Part shown: one piece after another, positions 31,327 through 41,089 of the stretch | Numbering within the stretch: the first letter of the stretch is position 1 | Layout of the letters: every line of letters begins with the position of its first letter | Assembly (NCBI GenBank): GCA_028870995.1 | Contig: JAGWOI010000016.1 | Location: 1-53,127, forward strand | From: Candidatus Omnitrophota bacterium | GTDB taxonomy: Bacteria; Omnitrophota; Gorgyraeia; Zapsychrales; Fredricksoniimonadaceae | Direction of reading: 5' to 3' | DNA: 53,127 nt | Made by a program: the position numbers and the translations under genes | The notes under the pieces: model-generated | The model's input: the letters and a program-made list of their open reading frames with translations, nothing else | What the model was told of the DNA's origin: nothing | Database searches by the model: none

Positions 31327-32176
31327 CCGTTACCTTCGCTGTTTCCTTCATGGCTTTTACGTCATGGACCCGGAGGATGTGCGCCCCCCGCATGATCCCC
31401 GCGGCCACCGTGGCCGCCGTGCCCATCAAGCGGCCGTCCGCTTCCTTTTCTAAAATTTGACCTATGAACGACTTGCGGGATGTCCCCAACAAGATGGGAC
31501 AACGCAGCACATTTAAGGCATTTAAATGATTGATGAGTGTCAGGCTATGGGCCATGTCCTTGGCAAAACCGATGCCGGGATCAATAATAATCCTATTCCT
31601 TTTTATACCAATCTCCAAACATTTTTCAATCGATATTTGCAATTCCTCCAGCACTTCCTTGACCACGTCCTTGTAGCGTGCATAAGCCTTCATGGTGGCC
31701 GGGGTGCCGCGCATGTGCATCAGCACGATGGCGGCCTGATAATCCCTCACCATTCGAAGAAAGCCCTTGGTTATCCTCGTTCCTTTAATATTGTTGATGA
31801 TAACGGCACCGGCGTCAAGCGCGCGGCGCGCCACCTCCATTTTGGAGGTATCCACCGAGATGGGAATTGCCGTACGGCGCGCCAGGGCATCGATCACCGG
31901 TATCACCCGTTTGATCTCCTCTTGCAAGGGCACCGGGGAAGCTTCCGGGCGGGTGGATTCCCCGCCGATATCAAGGATATCGGCCCCCTCGTGGATGATT
32001 TTATCGGCAAAAAAAAGGCAGGCACCGGTATCTACGGTGCCTGCCTTGTTGATCTTTATTTTTCCGTCCCCGCTGAAGGAATCCGGCGTGCAATTAAGGA
32101 TGCCCATGATCTTTGTTTCATGCCCCAGGGGCAATATCATGCCTCGGGCATTAAGATCAAGGACCGATCGCTTCAT
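31307..32176 (-). CDS. folP: Dihydropteroate synthase
   Basis: A 289-residue TIM-barrel enzyme of folate synthesis joining p-aminobenzoate to the pterin diphosphate. The two family signatures are present: IMGILNCTPDSFSGDGK (pterin/diphosphate loop) and GADILDIGGESTRPEA; IIIDPGIGFAKD and the C-terminal LRVHDVKAMKET segment complete the active site. A 15-residue N-terminal extension precedes the barrel. It overlaps ftsH by four bases and cdaA by 20, continuing the ftsH-led transcript. Confidence 0.95.
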   Translation of the reverse strand: MKRSVLDLNARGMILPLGHETKIMGILNCTPDSFSGDGKIKINKAGTVDTGACLFFADKIIHEGADILDIGGESTRPEASPVPLQEEIKRVIPVIDALARRTAIPISVDTSKMEVARRALDAGAVIINNIKGTRITKGFLRMVRDYQAAIVLMHMRGTPATMKAYARYKDVVKEVLEELQISIEKCLEIGIKRNRIIIDPGIGFAKDMAHSLTLINHLNALNVLRCPILLGTSRKSFIGQILEKEADGRLMGTAATVAAGIMRGAHILRVHDVKAMKETAKVTDVLLKA

Positions 32177-34086
32177 GACGGAGTCTGGGGCGGATCTGTA
32201 TGAAGATTGAGTTTATGCTCCGGTATCATCAACAGGACCCTGGCTTCCTCGATGTCAATGGTCTCTTTTTCAATGAGACGCTTGGCCAGAAGGTCGAGCT
32301 TATCGTGGTTATCGCTCAACAGCCTCTTGGCCTTGTCATGGGCTTCATGCACCAGCCCCTGGATCGCCCCATCGATCCGGCGTGCGGTCGATTCGCTGTA
32401 ATCCTTCTCGTCGAAAAGATCGCGGCCCAAGAACATCTGCTGTCCCGGTTTGCCGAAGGCCAATTTATCCAGGTCATCGCTCATGCCGTACTGGCAGACC
32501 ATGGCGCGGGCGATCTGAGCCACCTTCTGCAGGTCATTGGAAACGCCGGTGGTGGTATCGTTCATATAGATCTCTTCGCCCACCATGCCGCCCAAAAGAA
32601 CGACCATCTGCCCTTTCAATTCCTTGCGGGACATATAATGCTTGTCTTCCTTCGGAGGCGTCAAGGTATATCCCCCGGCCATGCCGCGCGGGATGATGGA
32701 GACCTTGGTGAAGGTATCCACTTCATCGACGAGCATGGACAACAGCGCATGGCCCGCCTCATGATAGGCCGTCATTTCCTTTTCCTTCTTGGAGGTGACA
32801 TGGCTTTTCTTTTCAGGCCCCATGGTCACACGTTCTACGGCGGCCAGCATTTCATCCATGGTGACTTTTTCTTTGTTGCGGCGGGCGGCAAGCAGAGCGG
32901 CCTCGTTGCAGACATTGGCCAGATCAGCACCCGAAAAATACACCGTCAATTGGGCGATGCGGCGCAGATTCACGTCATCCCCCAGCTTAATATTCTTCAC
33001 ATGCACCTTTAAGATGCCCTCACGGCCATTGATATCAGGCAGGCCGACCACGATCTGGCGGTCGAAGCGTCCGGGACGCAGCAGCGCCGGATCAAGGGTG
33101 TCAGGGCGATTGGTGGCTGCGATGAGGATCAAACCGCTGACCGTGTTGAAGCCGTCCATTTCCACGAGCAGCGCATTAAGGGTCTGTTCGCGTTCATCGT
33201 TGCCGCCGCCGATACCGGCAAAACGCTGGCGGCCGACCGCGTCGATCTCATCAATGAAGATGATGCCGCCCTTGCCCGACATCTTGGAAGCCTTGCGGCC
33301 CTGCTCGAACAGGTCGCGCACGCGTGAAGCACCCACGCCCACAAACATTTCCACGAAGTCCGAACCGCTTAATGAAAAGAAAGGCACTCCGGCTTCTCCG
33401 GCCACGGCCTTGGCCAGCAGGGTTTTCCCGGTCCCCGGAGGCCCCACCAGCAAGACGCCTTTGGGGATCTTACCGCCGAGCCTCTCAAATTTTTTAGGAT
33501 CTTTAAGAAAGTCGATGACCTCCTGCAATTCTTCCTTGGCTTCATCCACCCCGGCCACATCGGCAAAGGTGACCTTGCCTCCTCCACCCGTCACCTGGGC
33601 GCGGGATTTGCCGAAAGCAAAGATCCTGTTGCCCATCTGCGAACCGCGGTAGGAGACAAACCAGATCAGGGCAAAGATGCCCAAAAACGGTATCAACTGG
33701 AAGAACAGCTGGCTCCAGAACAACTCCGGGGGAACAACGTTAAAGTCAGAGACATTGTCGCGGATCATCTTGATCAGATCCTCATCGCGCTGAGGGATGT
33801 CGAGCTTGAAGACCAGGCCATTGGCAAAGGTGCCTTTTAAAGTGTTGGACGGCCCCTCGGTCAACTGCACGGATTTGATCTGATGCGTTTGAGGATTATC
33901 CTTTAACATGCTATAGAACTGAGAATAGGTAAGCTGCTTCTCCGTATTTAAATTAGTCCCGTTTTGATAGGACATGATCAAAAGAAACCCCACGCCCAGG
34001 ATCACCCAGATCCAAAAATTCCCGTTAGGGTTACGGATAGGACGAGTGCCCTTTTTTGGGGGGGTACTTGTATTAGGTTGTGCCAT
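32173..34086 (-). CDS. ftsH: ATP-dependent zinc metalloprotease FtsH
   Basis: A 637-residue membrane protease of normal length that degrades misfolded membrane and regulatory proteins. Two membrane helices (about 25-45 and 120-140) flank a periplasmic domain; then AAA motifs GPPGTGKT (about 219), the pore loop [15 protein letters not shown], Walker [12 protein letters not shown] and the second-region [19 protein letters not shown]; and the zinc site HEAGH (about 442) with the distal aspartate in the DLDK region. Good ribosome binding site (TGGAGG) and a sigma70-type promoter upstream make it the first gene of the long run to rmlA. Confidence 0.97.
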   Translation of the reverse strand: MAQPNTSTPPKKGTRPIRNPNGNFWIWVILGVGFLLIMSYQNGTNLNTEKQLTYSQFYSMLKDNPQTHQIKSVQLTEGPSNTLKGTFANGLVFKLDIPQRDEDLIKMIRDNVSDFNVVPPELFWSQLFFQLIPFLGIFALIWFVSYRGSQMGNRIFAFGKSRAQVTGGGGKVTFADVAGVDEAKEELQEVIDFLKDPKKFERLGGKIPKGVLLVGPPGTGKTLLAKAVAGEAGVPFFSLSGSDFVEMFVGVGASRVRDLFEQGRKASKMSGKGGIIFIDEIDAVGRQRFAGIGGGNDEREQTLNALLVEMDGFNTVSGLILIAATNRPDTLDPALLRPGRFDRQIVVGLPDINGREGILKVHVKNIKLGDDVNLRRIAQLTVYFSGADLANVCNEAALLAARRNKEKVTMDEMLAAVERVTMGPEKKSHVTSKKEKEMTAYHEAGHALLSMLVDEVDTFTKVSIIPRGMAGGYTLTPPKEDKHYMSRKELKGQMVVLLGGMVGEEIYMNDTTTGVSNDLQKVAQIARAMVCQYGMSDDLDKLAFGKPGQQMFLGRDLFDEKDYSESTARRIDGAIQGLVHEAHDKAKRLLSDNHDKLDLLAKRLIEKETIDIEEARVLLMIPEHKLNLHTDPPQTPS

Positions 34087-34130
34087 TCCAAAAGCCTCCA
34101 GAATTAATTAACTAATTAATGCGAATCGTT

Positions 34131-34159
34131 ATTATAATAGGAGAGAAAAATTAAATCAA
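34131..34159 (-). promoter_or_regulatory. Promoter of ftsH and the downstream run
   Basis: On the minus strand TTGATT (34154-34159), a 17-base spacer and TATAAT (34131-34136). Start would be near 34124, about 38 bases before the ftsH ATG. It lies in the short gap after tilS, so ftsH can be expressed independently of tilS. Confidence 0.75.
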
Positions 34160-34162
34160 GAT

Positions 34163-35143
34163 TTAATAGCGCTCCAGGACCAAAAATTTTGCTGTTTTGA
34201 AAGCTCTCAAACCTCCCGGCAACTCAAGAGTCCCCCGGTCCTTCCCGTCCGCTAAATCATGAAGGGCCTGGACATGGCCGAAACCAAGCGCTGAGGGGTT
34301 GCCGGTCAATCCTTCCACCATCCGGCGCAACAACAAACGGGCAACCGCAGGATGCTGGCGGCCGATGACCTTCAAGTCCATCCTCGCCTTATTGCCGGCA
34401 TGGGCCGCCCCCTGATCCCAGGCCCGTTGGGCATGGATGGAAAGAAATTCATAATCTTCGCCCGCGGTGGCAGCCAGATCACACAGGACCGAGGCGATCT
34501 GGGGATTGTAATCATGGGCCAGCAGCGGCAGCAATTGCCGGCGGATCTTATTGCGTTGATAAAATTCCTGATGGTTGGTTGTGTCAGTGCGGAAAGGCAT
34601 TCTTTTTAGCTTCAAATAGGCTTCCACATCCCGGCGGTCGATGCCGATCAGGGGCCGGACAAAAACAACGCTTTCAATGCTGCGCTGGGGCAGGATGGCC
34701 CTTAACCCATAAAGGCCGCTTCCGCGCAGCAGGCGCATCAGCACCGTTTCAGCCAAGTCATTGCGGGTATGGGCCAGGGCGAAACGCTGGGCATGGAGTT
34801 CTCCGGCGGTTTTAATGAAGAATTCAAACCGCATCTGCCTGGCCTTGTCTTCGGAAAGCCGCTTAAGCGCCCTGCCCTGCCGCCGGCCTATCGTCAAAGG
34901 GACGTTCAGGCGCCGGCACCAGGCGGCCACGAATTTTTCGTCGGCATCAGCCGCCGCACCCCGAAGGCGGTGATTAAAATGTGCGGCCTGCAGCCGCAGG
35001 CCCAGCCTGTGGCGCAGCGACGCCAGGGCCGACAACAAACTCATGGAATCAGCTCCGCCGGAGACCCCGATCAATACCAGGTCCCGGGGTGCCATCAATT
35101 TATTCTTGCTGATAAATTGATATACACGCTCTTCGAAATTCAT
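34163..35143 (-). CDS. tilS: tRNA(Ile)-lysidine synthetase
   Basis: A 326-residue N-type ATP pyrophosphatase that converts the wobble cytidine of tRNA-Ile(CAU) to lysidine. The PP-loop GVSGGADS is at 26-33; further family segments are AAHFNHRLRG, ALAHTRNDLAETVLMRLLRG, VRPLIGIDRRDVEAYL and RNKIRRQLLPLL. The C-terminal part is short compared with the E. coli enzyme (432 residues), as in thermophile-like and candidate-phylum versions. It follows the nuclease-fold gene by ten bases. Confidence 0.93.
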   Translation of the reverse strand: MNFEERVYQFISKNKLMAPRDLVLIGVSGGADSMSLLSALASLRHRLGLRLQAAHFNHRLRGAAADADEKFVAAWCRRLNVPLTIGRRQGRALKRLSEDKARQMRFEFFIKTAGELHAQRFALAHTRNDLAETVLMRLLRGSGLYGLRAILPQRSIESVVFVRPLIGIDRRDVEAYLKLKRMPFRTDTTNHQEFYQRNKIRRQLLPLLAHDYNPQIASVLCDLAATAGEDYEFLSIHAQRAWDQGAAHAGNKARMDLKVIGRQHPAVARLLLRRMVEGLTGNPSALGFGHVQALHDLADGKDRGTLELPGGLRAFKTAKFLVLERY

Positions 35144-35153
35144 GCGATTTCGG

Positions 35154-35708
35154 CTAAAAGTCTTCGATGCCGCGTTTTTCTCTTCTTGCTTCCTGGTAAG
35201 CCTGCTGCAGCTTATCCTCGTATTTGATGTTGGGCGGGATGATCCTTAACTTCACAAATCCATAACGCAGCAATTCGGCGTTGGCCATGCGGCCGTCGGG
35301 CAAAAAAACATAGGCATAGGTATACCCGTGGGTATCGCCGGGGTCGACGTCATATTCCAGCCGGACCTTCTTATTCTCCAGGAGGTCCTGCGCAAAGTCA
35401 ATGGCCTGCTCCTGCAAGGAGATTGTCGGCGGCTGCGGCTCTTCGATCACGCGGCCTTTTGAATCATATTTGACAGGCACCACCGGCGGCGGCCCCAGAG
35501 ATTCAATGCCGATCAATTTGACCCGCCGCCCGTCCTCCAAAACGATCAGGTCAGAGGCGATCACCTTGACGACTAGGGCCTCTTGCTGCCTCTGGGAATA
35601 ATGGATAAGATCATCATTGCTGTCCGCCCAGCAGGCGCTGGAGAGCACCAGCACCAGCAGCATCAACAATACCCTAATGGTCAACATTCCCTGTTCCCTG
35701 GTCTTCAT
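35154..35708 (-). CDS. Exported staphylococcal-nuclease-fold protein, catalytic residues lost
   Basis: The start at 35708 overlaps the stop of the upstream transferase (ATGA). The 184-residue protein has a signal peptide or lipoprotein signal (LLMLLVLVLSSACWA) and one SNase domain: VVKVIASDLIVLEDGRRVKLIGIES, LLENKKVRLEYD, YTYAYVFLPDGRMANAELLRYGF. The catalytic positions appear replaced: the DGDT aspartate is ASDL, the GIDTPE acidic pair is GIESLG, and the second arginine (normally YGRTLAY) is GYTYAY. A proline-rich loop (PPVVPVKYDSKGRVIEEPQPP) is inserted. It is thus probably a non-enzymatic, binding-only member. Confidence 0.75.
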   Translation of the reverse strand: MKTREQGMLTIRVLLMLLVLVLSSACWADSNDDLIHYSQRQQEALVVKVIASDLIVLEDGRRVKLIGIESLGPPPVVPVKYDSKGRVIEEPQPPTISLQEQAIDFAQDLLENKKVRLEYDVDPGDTHGYTYAYVFLPDGRMANAELLRYGFVKLRIIPPNIKYEDKLQQAYQEARREKRGIEDF

Positions 35709-37342
35709 AAGGCTTTCACCCTGACGACATAATCGGCCCCCAGGACACTGAGCAATTTCACCTGGTAATGCCCGGCGCAATACTTAACCAGCTGCCTGTA
35801 ATAACCTTTGCGCACCACACCGTAGGTCACCTTTTGGCTGGCCAGCAAGTGCATTATTTTCTTCTCGGTGTCCAATATGGGGATCGGGTGAGGACTAAAA
35901 AAAGGCTGTGGAGAATCATTGAGCACCGCCACCTTCTGGCCCGTATAATAATGGATCCCGCGGGCATTATATTTGGAAACCAGCACCGTCGTGCTTCCCG
36001 ATGATCGAGGCGGAATGTATGCGGAAGCTTCATGCGATGAAACATATTTTTCGATATAGGTATGCACCATAAAAAGCGTTGCCAGGATGGGCGCCAGGCT
36101 TAAGGCCAGCACGTAAAGGGCGCCCTGGAGGCGCCCCCGGATGGTCAGGGCAACGCCTATCCCGGCCACCGTGATCAAGGCCCCCGAAAGGAAGAACGAC
36201 GGAAGCATGGTTGGGACATAACGCCCGTAAAGCTTATGCAAGGCCAGCACCAGGATGCCCAGCAGCGCAGGCATGACAAAGGAAGCATAGAGCAATTTTT
36301 CCATTTTGGGACGCTGCTGGATCTGAGACAAGGCATCGCCCAAAAAATTGCCGGTCATGAGCGCCAGGGCCGGAAATAAAGGAAGGATGTAACTGGCCAG
36401 CTTGGAATGCGCCGGTTGAAACACCACCAGCACCGCCACAAGCCAGCTGATACTGAAATGGTCCATCAGGCTGCCTGGGCCTTTCCTAAATAACTCGAAG
36501 CAGGCTGTGCCCAAGAACAGGCTCCAGGGGAACATCCCGGCAAGCATGGTGACCGGATAAAAAAACCAATGGTCGTTGCCGTGATGCTCGGCCTCCATAA
36601 AGCGGCGCCAATGATCGTTAAAAAAGAATTCATGAGTAAAGGCATGGCCGTAATGGGTGTACATGGCGGCGTACCAGGGCAAGGAAACGGCCAGAAAAAC
36701 CATCAGGCCAACGGGCACCCACACGCTCCGCATGAAATTCAGCCGGCGCTGATACAACAGGAAAAGCAGGACGGCCATGTGTAGGATCACAAAACCTAAA
36801 GGCGTCTTTGTCAGGGCGCTTAAGCCGCCGCAGGCATAAAATCCCAGCAGCCCGACGGCCTGCCGGCGGGGATCGGTGTAGGCCAGCAAAAAGAAGGCAA
36901 AAGCATATAAAATAAAGACCGAAAAGATCATGTCGGTAAAGACGGTCTTGCCCATACCGATATAAAAGGCGCTGGTGGCCAGGGCCAACGCCGACAAGAA
37001 AGCCTTGCGCTCGTCTTTAAAGCCCATAAGCCCGATAAAATACAGCCCCAAAACTCCCAGCACCGAGAACAACGCCGGATAAAGGCGGGCTGTAAACGGG
37101 GATTCCCCCCAGGTTTTAAAGGCCGCGGCGATCAGCCAATAGGTCAAGGGCGGTTTTTCAAATTGCGGCTGCCCGAAGATCAAAGGCGTCATCCACTCGT
37201 GGTGGGCGACCATCTCGTGGGCGGTCAGGGAATAAAAAGCTTCATCGGGATCGGTAATACTGACAAGGTTGTTGCCGGCCAGGAATAAGGCGCAGGAGAC
37301 CAAAAAAAGGATGGCAAGCCGCTTGAGGATGAATGTCCGCAT
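35705..37342 (-). CDS. ArnT-like (GT83) membrane glycosyltransferase
   Basis: A 545-residue enzyme with about 12 membrane helices. The first periplasmic loop has ITDPDEAFYSLTAHEMVAHHEWMTP and QPQFEKPPLTYWL, the acidic and lysine motifs of ArnT, which transfers aminoarabinose from undecaprenyl phosphate to lipid A. A C-terminal soluble domain follows (KYNARGIHYYTGQKVAVLND). The donor sugar is not known here, since no arn pathway genes are near. It lies after tRNA-Met and is coupled to the nuclease-fold gene. Confidence 0.87.
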   Translation of the reverse strand: MRTFILKRLAILFLVSCALFLAGNNLVSITDPDEAFYSLTAHEMVAHHEWMTPLIFGQPQFEKPPLTYWLIAAAFKTWGESPFTARLYPALFSVLGVLGLYFIGLMGFKDERKAFLSALALATSAFYIGMGKTVFTDMIFSVFILYAFAFFLLAYTDPRRQAVGLLGFYACGGLSALTKTPLGFVILHMAVLLFLLYQRRLNFMRSVWVPVGLMVFLAVSLPWYAAMYTHYGHAFTHEFFFNDHWRRFMEAEHHGNDHWFFYPVTMLAGMFPWSLFLGTACFELFRKGPGSLMDHFSISWLVAVLVVFQPAHSKLASYILPLFPALALMTGNFLGDALSQIQQRPKMEKLLYASFVMPALLGILVLALHKLYGRYVPTMLPSFFLSGALITVAGIGVALTIRGRLQGALYVLALSLAPILATLFMVHTYIEKYVSSHEASAYIPPRSSGSTTVLVSKYNARGIHYYTGQKVAVLNDSPQPFFSPHPIPILDTEKKIMHLLASQKVTYGVVRKGYYRQLVKYCAGHYQVKLLSVLGADYVVRVKAL

Positions 37343-37350
37343 AAAAGAAA

Positions 37351-37427
37351 TGGTGGCGGGGAGTGGATTTAAACCACCGACCTGTCGGGTATGAACCGAT
37401 TGCTCTATCAGGCTGAGCTACCCCGCC
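37351..37427 (-). tRNA. tRNA-Met(CAU), elongator type
   Basis: The minus strand folds as acceptor GGCGGGG/CCCCGCC, D-arm GCTC...GAGC, anticodon stem ATCGG/CCGAC (first pair A-C mismatched) with loop TTCATAC, T-arm GGTGG-TTTAAAT-CCACT and an encoded CCA. The fully paired first acceptor base pair argues against an initiator tRNA; the loop context GGTTCATACCCG resembles Bacillus elongator tRNA-Met. A tRNA-Ile2 read as lysidine cannot be fully excluded, but is less likely. Confidence 0.92.
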
Positions 37428-37511
37428 ATTGATATCCGGTTGAAAACCAGCTGTAAAAAGAAAGATGATTTTAGAGGAGAAAAAACAGATTAGCAAGAGG
37501 AAAATATTCCA

Positions 37512-38879
37512 TCACCGCTGCTTTTCCAGAAGGATATGATAAATGTCGTCAAAATGGATGAGGCCGCTTTTGACCTTTTCCATGGCGTCGATGGACAAGG
37601 ATTGGAACCCCTTCTTGACGGCCAGCGCTTCGATCTCAGCAGAAGGGGCATTGCTGGCAATGGCCTCCCGGACGTCTTCGGTGAACTGGACGATCTCAAA
37701 GATGCCGATCATGCCCAAATACCCGCTGCCTTTGCAGATCTCGCAGCCGGCCCCCTTGTAAAAAGTGATCGCCTCCTCCTTGGGAGCTTCATCGGTCTTG
37801 GAAACGTGCGATAAATGCAAAGCGTCCTTGTCCGCCGGAGAAGCGGACTCCATGAACAAATGCGCGGGGATGCCGAATTGAGCGCATAAGGACAGGAACT
37901 TTTCCCTGGGCACAACATAAGGAGTGCGGCATTTCTCGCAGATACGCGGCACCAGGTGCTGGTAAATGGCGCCGGCCAGCGCGTAGGCAATAATATGCCT
38001 TTCAATCCCCATATTCGCCAGGCGCATGACGGTCCCGATGGCGCTGTTGGCATGGATGCTGGTCAACACAAAATGCCCGGTGATGGAGGCGCGCAGCGCT
38101 ATCTCCGCACTCTCGGAGTCGCGTACCTCCCCTATTAAAATAATGTCGGGGTCCTGCCTCAAGGTCGCCCGCAGGGCCGAAGTGAAATCCTCGCTCACCT
38201 TTTTGTTGATATCACACTGATTGAGACCATCAATATGATACTCCACGGGATTTTCCAGGGTCACAATGTTGACCGTAGGTGAATTCAGGTGTTTCAAAAT
38301 GGAATAAAGGGTGGTGGTTTTGCCCCCTCCTGTCGGCCCGCTGACGATCAGAAGACCGCTCTTGCGCTGGATGATCTGCTCCAGGAGCGCGTAAGGCTGC
38401 GGCCGCAGGCCGATTTTCTTCAGATCGACCTGGGAGGCGTTCTTGTTCAGGATACGGATGGCCATTTTCTCGCCCATCAGCACCGGGAAGGTGGAGATAC
38501 GAAAATCATATTCCTGACCTAAGAGCACCATGGAAAAACGGGCGTCCCAGGACTTACGGCTGCTGACACTGTCCGTGGGGATATTCGCCAGGATCTTGAT
38601 CCTGGCCAAGAGATGGATTTCCTGGTTTTCCGCCATGTCCAGCACGATATATAACTTGCCGTCAATACGGAAACGCACCCGGATCAAATTCTTGCCGGGC
38701 TCGATGTGAATGTCGCTGGCCCTGTTGGTCACCGCTTCGGTCAAGATAAGCTTCACCAAGTCGGTAGTCAACGGCGATTCCTGGGATCCCGGCGCTGCAG
38801 GTTTGCCGCCCCAGGCGGGTTTAGCCGTATCTTTAGGGCGGGTGATAAGCTGGTTATATTTTTCCTGTAAGGTGAACAT
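37512..38879 (-). CDS. GspE/PilB-type secretion ATPase
   Basis: A 455-residue hexameric ATPase for type II secretion or type IV pilus assembly, lacking the long N-terminal MshE/GspE-N domain. Motifs: SDIHIEPG, the Walker A GPTGGGKTTT (about 187), the Asp box region VNIVTLENPVEYHIDG, Walker B RQDPDIILIGEVRDSE, and HANSAIGTVMRL. The zinc motif is present as two CxxC pairs (CEKC about 315, CEIC about 378) but with an insertion of about 60 residues between them. No other secretion genes are adjacent, so whether it serves T2SS or pili is open. Confidence 0.9.
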   Translation of the reverse strand: MFTLQEKYNQLITRPKDTAKPAWGGKPAAPGSQESPLTTDLVKLILTEAVTNRASDIHIEPGKNLIRVRFRIDGKLYIVLDMAENQEIHLLARIKILANIPTDSVSSRKSWDARFSMVLLGQEYDFRISTFPVLMGEKMAIRILNKNASQVDLKKIGLRPQPYALLEQIIQRKSGLLIVSGPTGGGKTTTLYSILKHLNSPTVNIVTLENPVEYHIDGLNQCDINKKVSEDFTSALRATLRQDPDIILIGEVRDSESAEIALRASITGHFVLTSIHANSAIGTVMRLANMGIERHIIAYALAGAIYQHLVPRICEKCRTPYVVPREKFLSLCAQFGIPAHLFMESASPADKDALHLSHVSKTDEAPKEEAITFYKGAGCEICKGSGYLGMIGIFEIVQFTEDVREAIASNAPSAEIEALAVKKGFQSLSIDAMEKVKSGLIHFDDIYHILLEKQR

Positions 38880-38992
38880 TATGCTGTGTAAAAGAAATGC
38901 CCCAAAATTGTCTCAAAATGCAGTCAGATTGTCATTCTAAAAAATAAATGCAGGATTAGCAAGGAATTTCTATACAAAAAAAAGAGTGCCGC

Positions 38993-38998
38993 TAGAAT
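38993..38998 (+). promoter_or_regulatory. -10 box of the symporter gene
   Basis: TAGAAT ends seven bases before the GTG start at 39005, the same spacing as in recN. No convincing -35 box is seen. The AGGAG at 38998-39002 is too close to the start to act as a ribosome binding site. Confidence 0.4.
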
Positions 38999-39004
38999 AG
39001 GAGC

Positions 39005-40171
39005 GTGATCGTTTCGCTCAACACGCAAATCTTCGCGGGCGCCTTATTGGGCGCGGTCTTTGGGCTCGTTCTGGGACATACCGGACTTTCGCCCGCCGCC
39101 TCCCCGCTCCTTTCCGGACTGGACCTCCTGGGCAAAATTTTTATCGGCCTGCTGAAGCTGCTCATGGTACCGCTGGTGTTCACTTCCATTGCCGCAGGCA
39201 TCGCCAATCTCAAGCATTCCGGCCGCTCACGGCGCGTCTGGCCGGCCCTGATCCTCTATTCGCTGACGACAACCTCCCTGGCGGCAGCCACCGGATTGAC
39301 CACCATGAACCTCATAAAGCCGGGAGAAGGTCTGGATATCCATCTTTTTAAGGCAAGCGCGCCCCACGCAGGTACGGCGCAGCCCCTGTCGGCTGACAAC
39401 ATTTTCGTGATCATCGTGCTGGCTGCCCTGACAGGCATCATTCTCATTGTGCTGGGCAAAAAAGGCGAGCCTCTTTTAAAGATCGTCAATAAGGTTTTTG
39501 AGTTCATCATGAGATTCATCAGTATCGTCATGCGCCTGGCGCCATTGGGCATCATGGGGCTTTTAGCAGGACTGATCGCCCAGGCCAAGCTGTCCCTGCT
39601 CTATGTATTGGGAAAATATATCCTGGTGGTCATGGGATCAACCATTTTTCACGGCCTGGTGACCCTGCCGCTCATTTTATGGCTGGCCGCCAAAATTTCG
39701 CCTCGGCTTTTCTTTAAGGCCATGAAGGAAGCTTTGATCACCGCCTTTGCCACCAGCTCCTCCACCGCCACCCTTCCTGTCAGCCTGCGCTGCCTGACGC
39801 AAAATGTGGGTATCGACAAATACATCGCCCGTTTTGTCCTGCCCATCGGTGCCGTGCTGAATATGGACGGGACTGTCATGTATGAGGCCATGGCAGCCCT
39901 GTTCGTGGCGAATCTCTGCCAGGTCCATCTTTCCCTGCCGGCCCAAATGGTGGTGATGCTCACCGCCATGGCGGTCTCCATCGGAGCACCAGGCATTCCC
40001 AGCGCCGGCATGGTGACCCTGATGGTGGTTTTGCAGTCCGTGGGCCTGCCGCTTGCGGCCCTGGGGCTTTTGATCGCCATTGACCGTCCGCTGGACACCG
40101 TGCGCACCATGGTTAATGTGGAAGGCGATTGTATCGGCGCCTGTGTGGTACAGCGTGCGGCGGGGAACTAA
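39005..40171 (+). CDS. Dicarboxylate/amino acid:cation symporter
   Basis: A 388-residue DAACS (GltPh/DctA-like) transporter of normal length minus a short N-terminus. It has eight membrane helices and the two re-entrant hairpins: the serine-rich HP1 motif TAFATSSSTATLPVS, the NMDGT sodium/substrate motif in GAVLNMDGTVMYEAM, and the HP2 region SIGAPGIPSAGMVTLM. The TM8 aspartate/arginine segment reads AIDRPLDTVRTMVNVEGD. It takes up glutamate, aspartate or C4-dicarboxylates with sodium or protons. Start codon is GTG; no other in-frame start lies upstream. Confidence 0.93.
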   Translation: MIVSLNTQIFAGALLGAVFGLVLGHTGLSPAASPLLSGLDLLGKIFIGLLKLLMVPLVFTSIAAGIANLKHSGRSRRVWPALILYSLTTTSLAAATGLTTMNLIKPGEGLDIHLFKASAPHAGTAQPLSADNIFVIIVLAALTGIILIVLGKKGEPLLKIVNKVFEFIMRFISIVMRLAPLGIMGLLAGLIAQAKLSLLYVLGKYILVVMGSTIFHGLVTLPLILWLAAKISPRLFFKAMKEALITAFATSSSTATLPVSLRCLTQNVGIDKYIARFVLPIGAVLNMDGTVMYEAMAALFVANLCQVHLSLPAQMVVMLTAMAVSIGAPGIPSAGMVTLMVVLQSVGLPLAALGLLIAIDRPLDTVRTMVNVEGDCIGACVVQRAAGN

Positions 40172-41019
40172 TCAAAAACAACCGTCTTGTTGCCGTAACA
40201 AAGGATCTTTCTTTCCAGGTGCCAGCGCACCGCCCGGCTCAAAACGATCTTCTCCAGGTCTTCGCCTTTTCTTTTAAGGTCTTCCAGGGAATCCCGGTGG
40301 CTTACGGCCGCGGTATCCTGGGCGATGATGGGGCCTTCATCCAGGCCTTCGGTCACGTAATGGGAAGTGGCGCCGATGACCTTGACCCCTTTTTGGTAGG
40401 CCTGCAGGTAGGGATTACTGCCGGCAAAGGCCGGCAAGAATGAGTGGTGGATATTGATGATCTGCGCCGGATAACAGTCCACAAACTGCCTGGTTAAGAT
40501 TTGATGATACCGGGCCAGCACGATCAGGTCGATCTGATTGGCCCTCAAAAGCTCCAGCTGCTTTTGTTCCTGGGCGATCTTGTTTTGGTGCTCGACGCAA
40601 AACTCAAAGAACGGAATGCCAAAATCCTGCGCCAGCTTGGCCGCGTCAGGATGGTTGCTTACGACCAGCGGTATCTCGCAAAAAAGCTGCCCTGCCTTAT
40701 GGCGGTATAAAAGATCGTAAAGGCAATGCAGGTGCCTGCTGACAAAGACCGCCGCGCGGGTCTTCCGGCTGGTAAACGAAAGCTGCCATTGCATCTTAAA
40801 AGGCCCGGCGATGCCTGCAAAGGAGCGTTGGATGTCTTCCCTCTTTAACATGAAACCATCCAGCGACCATTCGACGCGCATGAAAAAGGTATTGCTTTGC
40901 TCGTCGATGTGCTGGTCCGCGTGGACGATATTGCCCTGGTGCTGGAAGATGAAATTGGTAACGGCGGCGGTGATGCCCTTTTGATCGGGGCAGGAGATCA
41001 GCAAAATGGCGTGATTCAT
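40168..41019 (-). CDS. purU: Formyltetrahydrofolate deformylase
   Basis: A 283-residue PurU that hydrolyses 10-formyl-THF to formate and THF. An N-terminal ACT domain (LLISCPDQKGITAAVTNFIFQHQGNIV) is followed by the formyltransferase-like domain: AVFVSRHLHCLYDLL, EIPLVVSNH, LARYHQILTRQFV, NIHHSFLPAFAGSNPYLQAYQKGVKVIGATSHYV with the catalytic asparagine, histidine and later aspartate (LDEGPIIAQD). A TATAGT lies six bases before the ATG and no Shine-Dalgarno is seen. Convergent four-base overlap with the symporter. Confidence 0.94.
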   Translation of the reverse strand: MNHAILLISCPDQKGITAAVTNFIFQHQGNIVHADQHIDEQSNTFFMRVEWSLDGFMLKREDIQRSFAGIAGPFKMQWQLSFTSRKTRAAVFVSRHLHCLYDLLYRHKAGQLFCEIPLVVSNHPDAAKLAQDFGIPFFEFCVEHQNKIAQEQKQLELLRANQIDLIVLARYHQILTRQFVDCYPAQIINIHHSFLPAFAGSNPYLQAYQKGVKVIGATSHYVTEGLDEGPIIAQDTAAVSHRDSLEDLKRKGEDLEKIVLSRAVRWHLERKILCYGNKTVVFD

Positions 41020-41089
41020 GTTTTTACTATAACAAAAAACCGGGACACATTGACTTTTTTATCTAAAAAATCAAAAGGTCTGAGGTTTT

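Noticed and set aside
37351-37427. tRNA-Met as initiator tRNA
   Set aside because: The first acceptor pair is G-C and the anticodon stem lacks the three G-C pairs of initiators.
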